From: Neonectria sp. B-13
Taxonomy: Eukaryota > Ascomycota > Sordariomycetes > Hypocreales > Nectriaceae
DNA length: 64,000 nucleotides
Assembly: GCA_002682825.1 (NCBI GenBank)
Contig: NOKP01000013.1
Location: 895,351 to 959,350 of the forward strand
Direction: 5' to 3'
Positions 1 through 11,323 of the stretch are shown piece after piece. A program made the translations under genes and the position numbers. The stretch's first letter is position 1, and each line of letters starts with the position of its first letter. Under the pieces are notes generated by a model. That model made no database searches, was not told the origin of the DNA, and was given only the letters and a program-made list of their open reading frames with translations.

Positions 1-1041
1 AATATCTTTGTGACGACAGCACTGGCCGCGGGTGGTAGAGTGATGAGGACATAGCAGCAAGCTGTGTGGGGAGGGCAAAGGAATGCCGGCGAGGACGCTC
101 ACGAGAATAGTTTCGAGCCAGCACAGATGCCTTTTGCTGCTCTACGAGTGGAGGCAATGAACAGGTCGAAGAGGATGAGAAATGCTGAAAGGAATTCAAG
201 ACGTGGAATGGTGGGATAGATGTATATGCCTGAAGAAAGGAGGTTCAACCACTGGAACGGAGAGGTATTCGAGAGGACCAGTAGATCATATAAATCCAAG
301 ACCTGGGAGAGAGTAATGAGTATAGATAGTCCTGTGGGCCGTGTTCGCCGAGCCCAGGGCTGTCAGTCAAATCAGTCACTGCACCCTCCTCAACCCAAAA
401 TATCGAGATACATTCATCCATCCACCGTATCATCCACTACCCTTCCACCACCCATCCCAAGACATGGAGGTACATGGGGGAGGGTGGGCAAGGTGGGCAA
501 GGTGGGCAGGGTGGGAGGGCGCCCCAACAGCGGGGAACTCAGCAGGTATCGCGCCAGAGGGATGTCGACAGCGAGGGTTGTGGCGACCAATTGTCGGCCC
601 TCGCAACAGCCACCGGCACATGGCAGCTTGAGGTTTGTGTCAAGGGCGTTAGTACGCAAGGGAGGATCGGGGCGGGGCCAGGATGTCGTGGTCTCATCGC
701 CAAGAAGGGGCGTGCGGCGAACAACGCCGCGCAGACATGGCTCCGGATGGCGCAAGGTATGTGGACAAGATTGGAATCAGACACAGCGATAATGCTGGAT
801 TCTTTAACGAATATCTAGCCCACGATGGGGCTGTGGAGTGCGGAGGCGCCCGGGGGGCGAGGGTTCGGCACCGCGGAAGACGATAGCAAGCCCGTCCCAT
901 CCATCCAGCGGAATCCCGATCCCTTCCCAAGGGCGATCCACTCCTCCCAGCGAGGGCACTTCAGCCTTGCCTTGCTTGGCCTTCGCCAGACAGAACGGAT
1001 GGCCAGGACAAGATTATTTCTCTGGCCTCTGGACTCTGGTC
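1..1041. other. Left-edge intergenic DNA, no supported gene
   Basis: No reading frame here looks protein-coding; the overlapping frames between about 220 and 930 are low-complexity and arise on both strands at once. An ATG on the minus strand at position 52 opens 17 codons that run off the left edge, so a gene starting there cannot be excluded, but nothing identifies it. The part nearest 1041 is probably the 3' untranslated region of MRD1. Confidence 0.4.
484..516. repeat. Short GC-rich tandem repeat, 9-bp unit
   Basis: A 9-bp unit close to GTGGGCAAG is repeated three to four times with small changes. It lies in intergenic DNA and creates a spurious glycine-rich reading frame. Confidence 0.7.
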
Positions 1042-3823
1042 TCAACCCGCAAGCTCATCCTCATTATTCCCAATCTCAACCCTTGTCCTCCCTCTTCCGG
1101 TCAATTGCTGAAGGGCTACCTTATTGACTTGACCTCCAACCTTCTTCTGCATCTTTGCGATCTCCTCCTCAGCATCGACTGCATCTGCCTCCGCAAAGTC
1201 CAACACCATCTTACGTCCGAGAAGATGGGTGTCTCTCAGCGCATTTAGCGCGTTCTCGGCTTCTCGCGGAGTGACGAACTCTGCAAATGCAAAACCTCTT
1301 GGGGTATAGTCCGCCTTCTTCGGGAGGCGCACGGATCTTAGCTGCCCGTAGGTACCGAATAGCGTCCGGATGTCCTTCTTGGTTGTCTGGAACGGCAAGT
1401 TCTTGATGATGATCTTGGTCCTCTGTCCTGCTCCCTTACGCGCCTTGTCTTCCCGTCGCCGCTCCTCTGCGGCATCATGACCCTTGTGAGACGCCTTGAC
1501 GGTGAGGGTATGAGCTTCAAGGACATGGCCATCCATGACTTTGAGTGCGGCCTGTGCTTGTTCCTTTGAGCGAAACTCCACAAAGCCGAAGCCCATGCTC
1601 AGTGTTTGGCCTGGTTTCTTGGGATCCATCTTGGTCTTCACTCTAGCCGAAACGAATCCGTCCAAAGACTCAAAGGTTGCCGCCAACTTAGTTGTCGTCG
1701 TAGTAAAGTTTAAATTTCGGACAAATAGCGACGTAGTTTCCACCTCTTCCTCCGTCTTATCGCCGCGTGACAGCAAGTCGTTGACAGTTAACTTTTGACC
1801 CGCCGTGGGCCGATCTTTTAGCGCGGTGACTTGATCAATTTGGTCACCATTGAAGAGGTCTCTCGGCGCTTTCTCCAGAAAGAGCACGCTATCTTTGATC
1901 CGGCGATACGCCAACTTTCCAAAAGCGGATTTGGCGTGGCTGGGCTGCGCAAAATGGACAATGGCAATTGTTCCACTTGGGGGCATGAGTACCCTCAACA
2001 CGGGCCCAGACTCCTCAAAGAGCTTCCTGAGTTCGTCGATCGTCGTCCCATAAGGGAAATTTTTTACCAATATGGTCGTGTCGCCACGCTTGTGGGACTT
2101 GAAAGCGTCCAAGTCCACACCGTTAGCGGCAAAATAGGATTTGGTTTCTTGGATGACGCTTGTCTCCGCGACGGCCTGCTTGACGGCAGCATCCGCAGAG
2201 GTAGGATCGAGCATCTCAGATTTTGAAACACCAAGACGCTCGGCGACTGAGGTGTTGACGGCGTCTTGGTTCATGTAAAGCGCATTCCAGTTAAAGGTAC
2301 TCGCCGCGGCCTCGGCTTTCCTCTTGATCATGTTTTGCTTCTTCAGGGGCAACTTAGACAGAGAAAACTCGTCCAAGCCAGTGTCTCTCTTTGCACTGGC
2401 AGGAATGATGTGGACGATTCGCCCCTGAAACGTCGCCCCATCCATGGCTTGGAATGCTTCAACCGCTCGGGATGGATCCGTAAAGAGGACCAGGGCAAAC
2501 CCCTTGCTCGTCCCTGAGCCATCCACGGGCAGATGGACCTAGCATTGTTAGCGGTCTTGATAAGCAAAGAGGGCTCAACAACAAGATTCAGAAAATGAGG
2601 CAAATCAGACAGGTCGAAGCATCTACTAAAATAATCGCCCAGGGTTCTCATCATATACCGTAGTATAAGCTGTCCCTATCTGGGGTTCATCACGTTGCCA
2701 TTCCTTTACGGAAGGTTCAAAACAAAACAAAATGATATCGGCACGTACCTCTTCAAGAGTTCCGAACTTCTGAAAGCTCTCACGGAGATCCTGCTCAGTG
2801 GTGGTGTAGGACAAGTTTCGGATGAAGAGCCGAGACGTCCGGCGAATTGCGTCCAGTGCGTCGTCCTCCACTACACCCTGCACTGCACCATCCCCTTGTG
2901 AACTGGGGCGGGCAGTGTTGCCGACATCAGACCTCTCTGTCCGGGTAGGGGCAGGAGCAGGGGCAGGGGCAGAAATGCCTGGCACAGGGGCCCGGTCCAG
3001 GTCATCGGGATCAACGAGATCCAGGAGTCGATTCGTGCGTGATCGTAACCAGTCGTCATCAGTCGCGCCGAGTCCCGACTGTTCCAGATCCGCCTGTTTC
3101 GCCCCTGACGACTCGGTACTCTCCTCGGGGGTTGGTATCTGATTGCCAGAGGGTGTGTCTATCTCCATCAGGTGGGCTGGTTGAGATGACGAGGCTTGGG
3201 TCTTTTCCGGCGGGTCTATCCTGCGCTGCTTCTCCCTGGGAGCTGGGATTTGTTCGTACTCGTCGTCACTCTCCTCTTCGGGGACAGCAGTGCCGGGAAG
3301 AACCGACAGGTCACCAACGTCTGTGTTGGCAACGTTGTCGAGCGCGCCCTCCCGACCTTGTTTCATGACTTGAAGGAACTCGCGTAGCTTAGGATCGGAC
3401 GCGTCTGGCTCATCTCGCTTCCGTTTCTTGGGGCTCGATTCTTTCTCGGCCAGGAGATCTGAGCCATTGGAGATGTTGCCTGCCGCTCCATAGTTGGAAT
3501 GCGACACGCCATGTCCTCTGGTCGTGGCGGGTTCTGAGATCTAACATTCCTTCAGCAAAAGCTCAGTCAAGACATGGGTGATGGTCACTCACGGGTCGTG
3601 CTGTCTCGACACCAATCTTGGACATCCGAATGTAAGACTTGTTGAAGTACTTGACTGCCTTGGACGCATCATCGGGCGTCTTGTAGCCCACATAGCCGAT
3701 GCGGCGCTGGGGGATCAGCTTGACATCGGTGATCTCACGGCCCTTGGCGGAGAAGTGTTTCCGGAAGTCAGCCTCGGTGATGTTGGGTGGCAAGCCCTTG
3801 ACAAAGATTCTGGAGGAGGCCAT
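1042..3823 (-). CDS. MRD1: Mrd1, multiple RNA-binding-domain protein of the small-subunit processome
   Basis: Mrd1 binds pre-rRNA and the U3 snoRNP in the nucleolus and is needed for the early cleavages that release 18S rRNA. Exons are 3593-3823, 2749-3540 and 1042-2538, giving 839 aa (yeast Mrd1 is about 890). RRM1 starts at residue 4 (RIFVKGLPPNIT) and crosses no intron until residue 77. RRM2 (RLFIRNLSYTTTEQDL) is split by intron 2. RRM3 (ILVKNFPYGTT) lies near residue 493, RRM4 (LFVRNLNF) near 608 and RRM5 (IIIKNLPFQTTKKDI) near 715. Five RRMs fit fungal Mrd1 rather than the six of animal RBM19. A charged, disordered stretch separates RRM1 and RRM2. Intron 2 is about 210 nt, longer than is typical here. 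The start is the first ATG before RRM1. Confidence 0.95.
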
Positions 3824-4782
3824 TGTGTAGATGACGACTCCCAGTCAAGGTGAATGCTTCACCGTGGGAGATGGAGATGTGGTTGCATGCTCGGCGCGGG
3901 CGCTTTTTATGAAGGGAGAGAGGAAGAGGAAAGAAAAAAAAAGTTTCTCTTTCCATTCTTTATCGTTAGGGTGGGGCAAAACAACATGGCCCGTGCGGAT
4001 CACTCTGCACTGGTTGAAATGTGGAACTCCACCACGATGCTCTGAATTGCGTCTGCAGTGTCTCTTGCTCTCAGCAACCTGCGTTCTTCAACTTGTCCCA
4101 AGCAGAACCCTTCACACGCCCTGTCAAGCCATAAATGTAAAATTTTCACAACACTTCGTAGTATCAAGCATATATCCTCTAGCGCAGTTACAGTGACTAT
4201 TTGAGACGATTTAGTATCAAAAGATGTAACGCCACTTCCGAGCTAGGACCTCATCCAGGTCTTCCGTAGTACACTCGACTTCCACAAGCATGCTAGGGGT
4301 TTTTGGCTTCCTACGTCGTCATTGACTATTTCTTGACACTTTCGAAGAAGCTAATCATCATCTAGTGTCCGATGCATAAGCTCATGTTGTACACTAACCC
4401 GCTGTCGTCAAGATCTTCTCTTAACTCCTGACATAGGCACGTGGAACTTTCATTGTGCTCATGAGTGTTTTCACAGAGGTCAAATCTTCCTGCATCCAAT
4501 TTCAAGTTTCTTTCTTAGAGGATCCTCTGTTCAAGCCCTGTTTTCTGTGAATATCACAGTTCAGGTCGTCAACTTGTTGGTCAAGGCGGGTGTCTGTTGG
4601 ATATACCACACAATAGCTTTGACATCCATGGCACCCGAAGTTCGTCCCCGTGAGCTGACCAAACCGAACATAAGATACGATGCATCAAGCGGTTGAAGCT
4701 CATATTTCTTTCCTTGTTGATTCTTCGGTTCCCCATTCAATACATCAAATGATATCAGGCTAAGACAGGGGTGTTGGGCTTC

Positions 4783-5925
4783 CTACATCGACATCATACT
4801 GCTGAAGTATCGTCCATGACTTACAGCCAACCTCAAGCACCGTAGAACAAAGAACCTGTTTGTAATAAATTGAGGGCATGCCAGTGCCGTTTTTGCCAGT
4901 CGCCAGTTGCGCCGGTCGTCACTACCTACCTGGGTAGGGGTTAAACAAGAAGACAAGTCCTCGTCAGCAAAGCTTCTCGGGAAGAGAAGCGATTGACACC
5001 CATATGAGCCCTGGCGCAATTTTCAAGTTACGGATAAATTAAAGGCTCTTCTCGTTCTTGTGCTCACTTAATGGAAACCACACCATAATTTTAGAGTAAT
5101 CGATGTTGTTCATTTGGTGTGTCCAGTAACTTGCAGCAATTGCGTGTCCAGCATTATTACATACGTGCTTTGTAACTTCCCAGACCAAAGCTCAAGACGT
5201 GAGGCATAGCATAAGAACTCAACTGTACCATTCCTCAGGGCAGCATCCAAGTTCTGAGTATATTTCATAATGAGTCCGTCCAAGACCTGGCAACATAGAC
5301 ACAAGTACACTTGCTCGTGGTGAATTGCGTGCTTTAAGGCAATAGTATCATCGAATACATCCGAGAGCTCATAACATATAGTTCCAGCTGTAGTCGGTTG
5401 TGAGAATACTTAGGCATTGCTTCCGTGTAACTAGATTCACGGTGGCTTCTTGGAGATGCTCCTGCGACCTCAATGCATCCCATGGCTCTTCTCAGCGGCG
5501 AGCTATTGATAGATTAATCACACGGAATATTTGATGATGACACAAATAACTACTTAGGGGATATAACATCCAGTCCAATCGTATACTGCTACTTTGAAGC
5601 AAGCTTCTTAAGCACATGGTATCTTGCAGTGAAATGGATTGATCATCTCACAAACTTGTGAGTCGCCAGGATATGAGATTGTCGACCAAACACAAATATT
5701 GTAGGGCGGCGACTGGTATCTAAACAGGGGACTGACTGCTTGATCCTCGAAAATTTGAGCCCCTCGGCAGTTTGGTAGAACCTTTACAATTCGTTCTTTA
5801 AGTTGCATCCCAGGTTTGCTTGTTCGAACGCCAAACGTCCAGGACCGAACAAACACAACTCCAGCGGAACATAACGCATGCACTAGACACAAGCCTTGGA
5901 TTTTGTAAATCAATGAAATCACCAT
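4783..5925 (-). pseudogene. Possible decayed coding region, family unknown
   Basis: Three open stretches of about 78, 100 and 105 codons (4783-5019, 5110-5409, 5608-5925) lie in the same minus-strand frame and are separated by stretches carrying several stops. The middle one reads like protein (for example YELSDVFDDTIALKHAIHHE). I recognise no family. Chance open frames in AT-rich DNA are a real alternative, and further minus-strand fragments near 4290-4440 are in other frames. Confidence 0.2.
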
Positions 5926-6991
5926 GGTTTACTTATGCCACGAGGCAGGTCTTTCTTGTTTCGCATTCATTGGCCGAAAGTTGCAAACTGCCTCAGCCTC
6001 CATCAACCACTTCACTTCCGGCCCCCTAGGGAGTCGAGTTGTTTGGGCGCTCCCCCTGTTGAAGCGTAAGGAATAACCGGATATTCACTCCTCGATTCTT
6101 TATTTTTAGACCCAGGCGGGCGTCTTGATTCCAACAGAGAGTCGAGTCACCTCGACAGAATCTTCGAAGTCCCAATCCCCGGACTTTTCCGTTGTGACAT
6201 ATTCATTTTCGTACGTGCAGGCCAGACGGTCTGACCCCAGTTCTCACCCTTGTCGCTTTGTTGTTCTATCCTTGCTCTTCTCTTGGAGAAATCGGCGGTG
6301 TGCGGTGCGATGTGGATTGAGCACTGGGATTCTTCTATGGCGCGGGCCTTCTCGAATACGACAGTCCATGTTTTAGTCAGACCTCCTTTGTTCGTTGTTT
6401 ACATGCCCAGTTGGTGACGGGGAGCATCTGGGGTTGCAGCAGGGAGTGTCGCGAGTGACATCCACTCCTTCTAACTTAGACAATTGAGTTCGTCTAGAAA
6501 GATGGACATGGAACTTCTGCAGCTAGTTTCTGCCGAGATATTTCATTTTTCCTTCGAGGGAGTTATGCGTATTGTCATTAGAGCCCTGCCATTTGCGTGA
6601 AAACCTTGTCGAAAATTACTCCTCATGATATGGTCTCATTGTGTGCAGGTATCCATGTTGCATCAGAGTTGAACTAATCTTGAGTTTTTAGTCTTAGGGT
6701 TGTTCCCGCATGTTTCGAAAATAGTACTCTCCATGAAGACACAAGCGTTCATTAGCAATGCGCCAAGTTGAACGGCAAGAGCTACGGTTTGCCCCGACTG
6801 CGACCATAAACCGACGGACGAAAGAGGCACAAGTAAACAGTATTATAGGAAGTATTCAATCGCTCATTCAGATTTACCGCCTCACAATGTCAACAATGAT
6901 GTGTGCTGGAATGTTTGTTGTACTCCCAACAACTTCCCTGATATAGGGTAAACGGCGGGGGGATTTTGGTGTTTCCCCAACTGCCGGGACG

Positions 6992-7016
6992 GCGCACCTG
7001 GCGCACCTGGCGCACG
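6992..7016. repeat. 9-bp tandem repeat upstream of the LC8 gene
   Basis: The unit GCGCACCTG occurs twice in full and once in part in the presumed promoter or leader of the dynein light chain gene, about 360 bp before its ATG. Confidence 0.7.
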
Positions 7017-7372
7017 TCCCATGACACCCTCCGAGCCCAGATCCAACATCATCAACCACGCGACTCGCGACACCACCGACTCCACAGGCCTTCGTCGCCC
7101 AACTACCATCCGAACAGCAACATCTGTCGCCTCGCCGCTCACAACCACTCGCATCACCCCCCAATACACGAACGTGTCCGCCGCCCTGCATCGCCACCTG
7201 TACGTACCAGCGCCTCGAAACAAGACACCGAGAAAAAGGGGGCGAGGCAGACGATCCAACCCGTCTAACCCGTCCTCGCGCATCTATCTCACGACCCGAT
7301 GCATCAGGCTGACCAGAACACACGCGCAGCTACGAACTCAACAAACCAAGAACCTCCCACTATACCTCTACG

Positions 7373-8066
7373 ATGTCTGACAAGCAAGGCCCCGAAAACC
7401 CCGGCTCGCGGGAGAAGCTCGAAGGTGGGAGACTCCTCCAGGACATGGCGACTTTAAGACACCTCAGCTAACACCCAAGCTCCAGCCCAAATCAAATCCG
7501 CTGACATGGTGAGTGCCACGGCCGATGGCCAAACAGGCACAATCACTGACGAGTGAAACACGAAACAGACGGACGACCTGCAGCAAGAGTCGATTGAAGT
7601 TGGTATGTTTTCTTGGGCACCAATGACGACGTCACCGCGCGCCGCGCCCGGCGATAAACGAGGCTGACGAGACTACAGCTCAGGAGGCTATGGCCAAGTT
7701 TACTATCGAGAAGGTTAGCCCGTTTGATCATTCTGCCACGCGGAACCGTTAAACTCACATACCTCGCAGGACATTGCGCAACACATCAAGCGGACAGTTC
7801 GTGGCACTACCCCTCAAGTACACCTTCGACACATATGGCTGACTAGGCACTCATCAGTTTGACGAGCGAAAGGGCCCTACCTGGCACTGCATCGTTGGTC
7901 GAAATTTCGGCAGCTTTGTGACTCACGGTATGTTTGGACCTCGTCCTGTGTGTTGTCTCTCGTCCTTTTCCAGCTGACGTGTGGCGTCTATCGGTTCACA
8001 GAGACGAAGCACTTCATCTACTTCTACCTCGGCCACTGCGCAATTCTACTGTTCAAAACGCAATAG
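7373..8066 (+). CDS. DYN2: Dynein light chain LC8 (DYNLL/Dyn2 type)
   Basis: LC8 is a small dimeric hub that binds the dynein intermediate chain and many other partners, and in fungi supports nuclear migration. The gene has seven exons: 7373-7424, 7486-7508, 7569-7602, 7679-7713, 7770-7796, 7858-7927 and 8002-8066. They total 306 nt and encode 101 aa. The spliced protein carries LC8 landmarks: the IKSADM start of helix 1, the [20 protein letters not shown] segment, and the C-terminal strand motif [18 protein letters not shown]. The product is slightly longer than the usual 85-95 aa because of a polar N-terminal extension. An alternative acceptor at 7479 would add two residues; 7485 is preferred because it gives [11 protein letters not shown]. 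Six introns in such a short gene is striking. Confidence 0.93.
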
Positions 8067-10227
8067 GGGTGGGAAGCAGAGCTCGCAGACATCTGGTACG
8101 ACATTTGGCCTTGGAATTGGAAGTGCAAGTTGTGAGTTCTGGGGGTTGGAATTGGGAGTAACAAGACGACGGGTCAAGGCATGGCATCCAAGAATGTCAT
8201 ATCATGTCATGCCACCGATCCGCCAGACCCCGTGTATGAGTGTATGAGAAGCAAGAGACCAGAGACCGTGTACTATAGCTTGCCAGCGTGCCAGGTTCAC
8301 GATCAAACCGACGATGGGCCACTCGCTCAGTTAATACCACATTCATCCCCATACCCACGATCCTCCGTTGACGATACCGTTGATGGCCTGGAGGCTGCGC
8401 GTGATCTGTCTTACTCGGTGGCGACACGGCTACCCTACGTTCCCGCGGCGATGGAAATGCCCAGCCTGCGGGCCAACCCTCAACCTGAGAGTTAACACCT
8501 CCTCTCGCCTGGTGTCGCATCCGTTCCTGAGACAAGCCGGTTGTATTTGCTGTGAGACATATTCATCTGGCACGCCCTCCATTGCTTCGCCCACGACCCA
8601 TCGCCATTGGTAAACATGCCTTCTGCAGCGGACTTAGATTTGTTGCACACGCAAACCAGTGAGACAGAGGCGTCCAGCCCGCGTCAGTCCATCTGCCCGA
8701 TGCTGAGGCAGCCCGAGAGGTGGATATCACGCAGATGTCACATGCACGATCGGGCAGCTCTGCGAGGGGTCAATTCTGTATTAAATGTGCTTGGTACTGG
8801 GCGAGAGAGAGACGCAGCTTGTACTACCCCAGCATCCAATCCTTGGCTGCGAGGAGATGCAGACGGGCTCTATCTAGTTTCTGCGAGAGGCGTTTCGCTC
8901 CCCGGACGATCGAGACAATCGGTTGTTGGGAAAGGCAGCTAGACATTTCAGGCTGGAATATGCGTACTACTGGGTGCTAACACCCCGCTTTTTGGCGGCT
9001 TCGGGGGATCCAGCGCGCCCCTCGTGGGGGAAAGAGGAAAAACAAGTTGGTGGCCGGGTGGGAAGCGGACTATTCGGGCTTCGGTTTTTGGTGGCTTGAC
9101 GGGCGGCGGATGACCAGCAGAAACCAGCAGCAGCAGGATCGGGAAAAGGCCGCAAGTATTAACTTAATTAGTGGTTGATGAGGGGCTGGCGGAAGAGTGG
9201 GAGGAGAACGTGTGTGGAAATGGCCTGCGGATTGTGATACATCTACCGAGGCAACAGTACAAGTCCGATATAATGTGATATGATACGAGTGACGAGGAGG
9301 AATGCGTCAATGCATCGGCGAGGATGACATCTCATACCGGTGAGCAGGAGTTGGCCACCCAGTTGCCACATGTACTCCGTATGCTACAAAGAAAAAGCGA
9401 AGAGCCAAACGGAGAGCAGCGTCATGACGGTCCATCTCACACGTGCCAGGAACACCACCTCCTTATTAGATGACCATCTTTCCCAGGTCGACACCACACA
9501 CATCAGTGTGTAATCGTACGGACGGGGCCAAAGCCTAGAACACAGCGTGCATTGAATCAGGTGGCTCGACGATGCTGTGGGTGACCAAGACCACAGTATG
9601 CGTACCTACCTGCCTGTAGGTATCGCACACCAAGCAGAGCATGCGACAGCGACGCTACAGCTGAGTCCCCCGACTCATGTCGGAATCAAGTGCGAGACAC
9701 TATTGGTGGTTAGATGGCTCATGTCGATGGGCTTGTTGTCCCCATCCACGACGGCCTCAGTTCCACCAGTCTACCAGCCAGCCCCCACTGGCTGGTGCCA
9801 TGGACCCGGCGCTAGCTTCAACGACATGGATCTTGCAGCTCTCTCCATGTCGCAGCCCACTCTCCGTCACCCACCCGCCGAGCTGGTTTCTGGACCGGGG
9901 TATTTATTGTATTGTCTCCTGGGGGCCCGACCGACTCATCGAGGGCCCGGAACCGAGGGGAACTTCATCCGGAAGCAAGGACCGCGGGAAGCCGTGTGTG
10001 TTTTTCTTTCTTTCTTTTCACTTCTTGTACGGAGTAACTTATGGTCTCTCTCGCTCGATACGGACGTACGATCTCTCAACCGCCGCACGAGAGAGATCCG
10101 TCTAGGTCTCATCCCACCACGGTTGAATCAAGGAGGGGCCGCGGGCCGTAGTTGAGGCACCCGAAGGTGGCGAACTCGTCAGCAAAGCAACCTTACATTT
10201 GCGTGCCTGCGGGAGGCATCCGTAACA

Positions 10228-10303
10228 CTCAGTGATACAGTACAGTAATTCCGTACAGTGATTCAGCTCAGTGCAGCACAGCACAGTGCAGCACAGTGCA
10301 GGC
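10228..10303. repeat. CAGTG/CAGCA-rich imperfect repeat
   Basis: Imperfect repeats of CAGTA, CAGTG and CAGCA fill this stretch; the clearest copies (GCAGCACAGT) lie at 10272-10302. It is in intergenic DNA. Confidence 0.6.
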
Positions 10304-11270
10304 TACGAGACCCTGCGGTGCCATGCGCGCGGCCTGCGTACGTACTCCGTCATTACGCCCGGCACGGATATTCTTCACCATATCCACGGCCGCCCGCAGA
10401 CAACAGGGTTGAGCCACGATGATGGGGGAATGGGGGAGAGCCCGCTGACTGACCGAACGGACTGCGCGATGCAGCCATTGCTGTGCAGCCCGCCATGCCT
10501 GATTGGCATGACTTGCAGCGGGCCTATCCGGATGACGGAGACGGCTGGTTGGGACAGGGTGGGATGGAATGGATGCGCCGGACGAGCGAAAAGGTATCTA
10601 TCCGGTTCAGCGTCTCCGTCCCGTGAGAAGCGACAAAAAGGTGACAGAAACTTGCCGAAGCTGTGAGCCGTCCGTGGGGGGAGTGGGCGGTGACGAGACA
10701 CGGGCTTGGCCGACCTGGGCTGACCTGAGATACGGATGAGATGAGAGACATGAACGGCCGAGAAGTGACGGGCAACGGGACAGAGGCGCGGTTATCTCTC
10801 AATCGCAAGCAAGAGGGCAGCAGAATGGATTCGGGCCTTTGCCGACGCCTCCGTTCTTTGGTTGGGTCAACGGTAGGTTCTCATGTATTCTATCTGCAGG
10901 CAGATACTTCACTTGGTAAGCAACGAACACCACGCCAACCTCGTAAATAGCCTCAATCCTACCCTCGAGGGACTTGGCAGCTGAAATTGTTCACACTGTA
11001 CGGGCTACGAACTACAGTGTATGTTCGTCGGGAAGACGCACCAGCCTCTATTGTCGGTGCCACTTGGTCGGTCGTCCAAACTGTGCATTTGACTACAACT
11101 CTACTGCATGCTCTCGAGAAGACTTTTACCGCCCATCCGGATCACCTGGGTATGATTTCCCTCGCATGGTCCGTTCTGTGGTGCCGTCTCTGGCCCATCC
11201 TAGTCCCTTTCCCGCTGGCTACCCGATCGGCCACGCGAGAGTGGTGCGTGTTCGCGATGGCTCGGAACAA

Positions 11271-11323
11271 GTGTGTGTGTGTGTGTCTGCTTGCGTGCGT
11301 ATGTGCGTGCGCGTGTGCGTGTG
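11271..11323. repeat. GT microsatellite
   Basis: A perfect GT run of about 16 bases (11271-11286) is followed by an imperfect GTGC/GCGT tract. It generates a false frame rich in Cys and Val. Confidence 0.85.

Larger units (their letters stand above)
3824..7372. other. AT-rich intergenic region between MRD1 and the LC8 gene
   Basis: This divergent intergenic region holds the promoters of MRD1 and the dynein light chain gene. It is clearly more AT-rich than the neighbouring DNA. No intact gene was found. Three minus-strand open stretches in the same frame between 4783 and 5925 are listed separately as a possible relic. Confidence 0.5.

Noticed and set aside
9577..10155. Plus-strand frame of 192 codons
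   Set aside because: Composition is random, another frame overlaps it, and no splice or domain evidence supports it.
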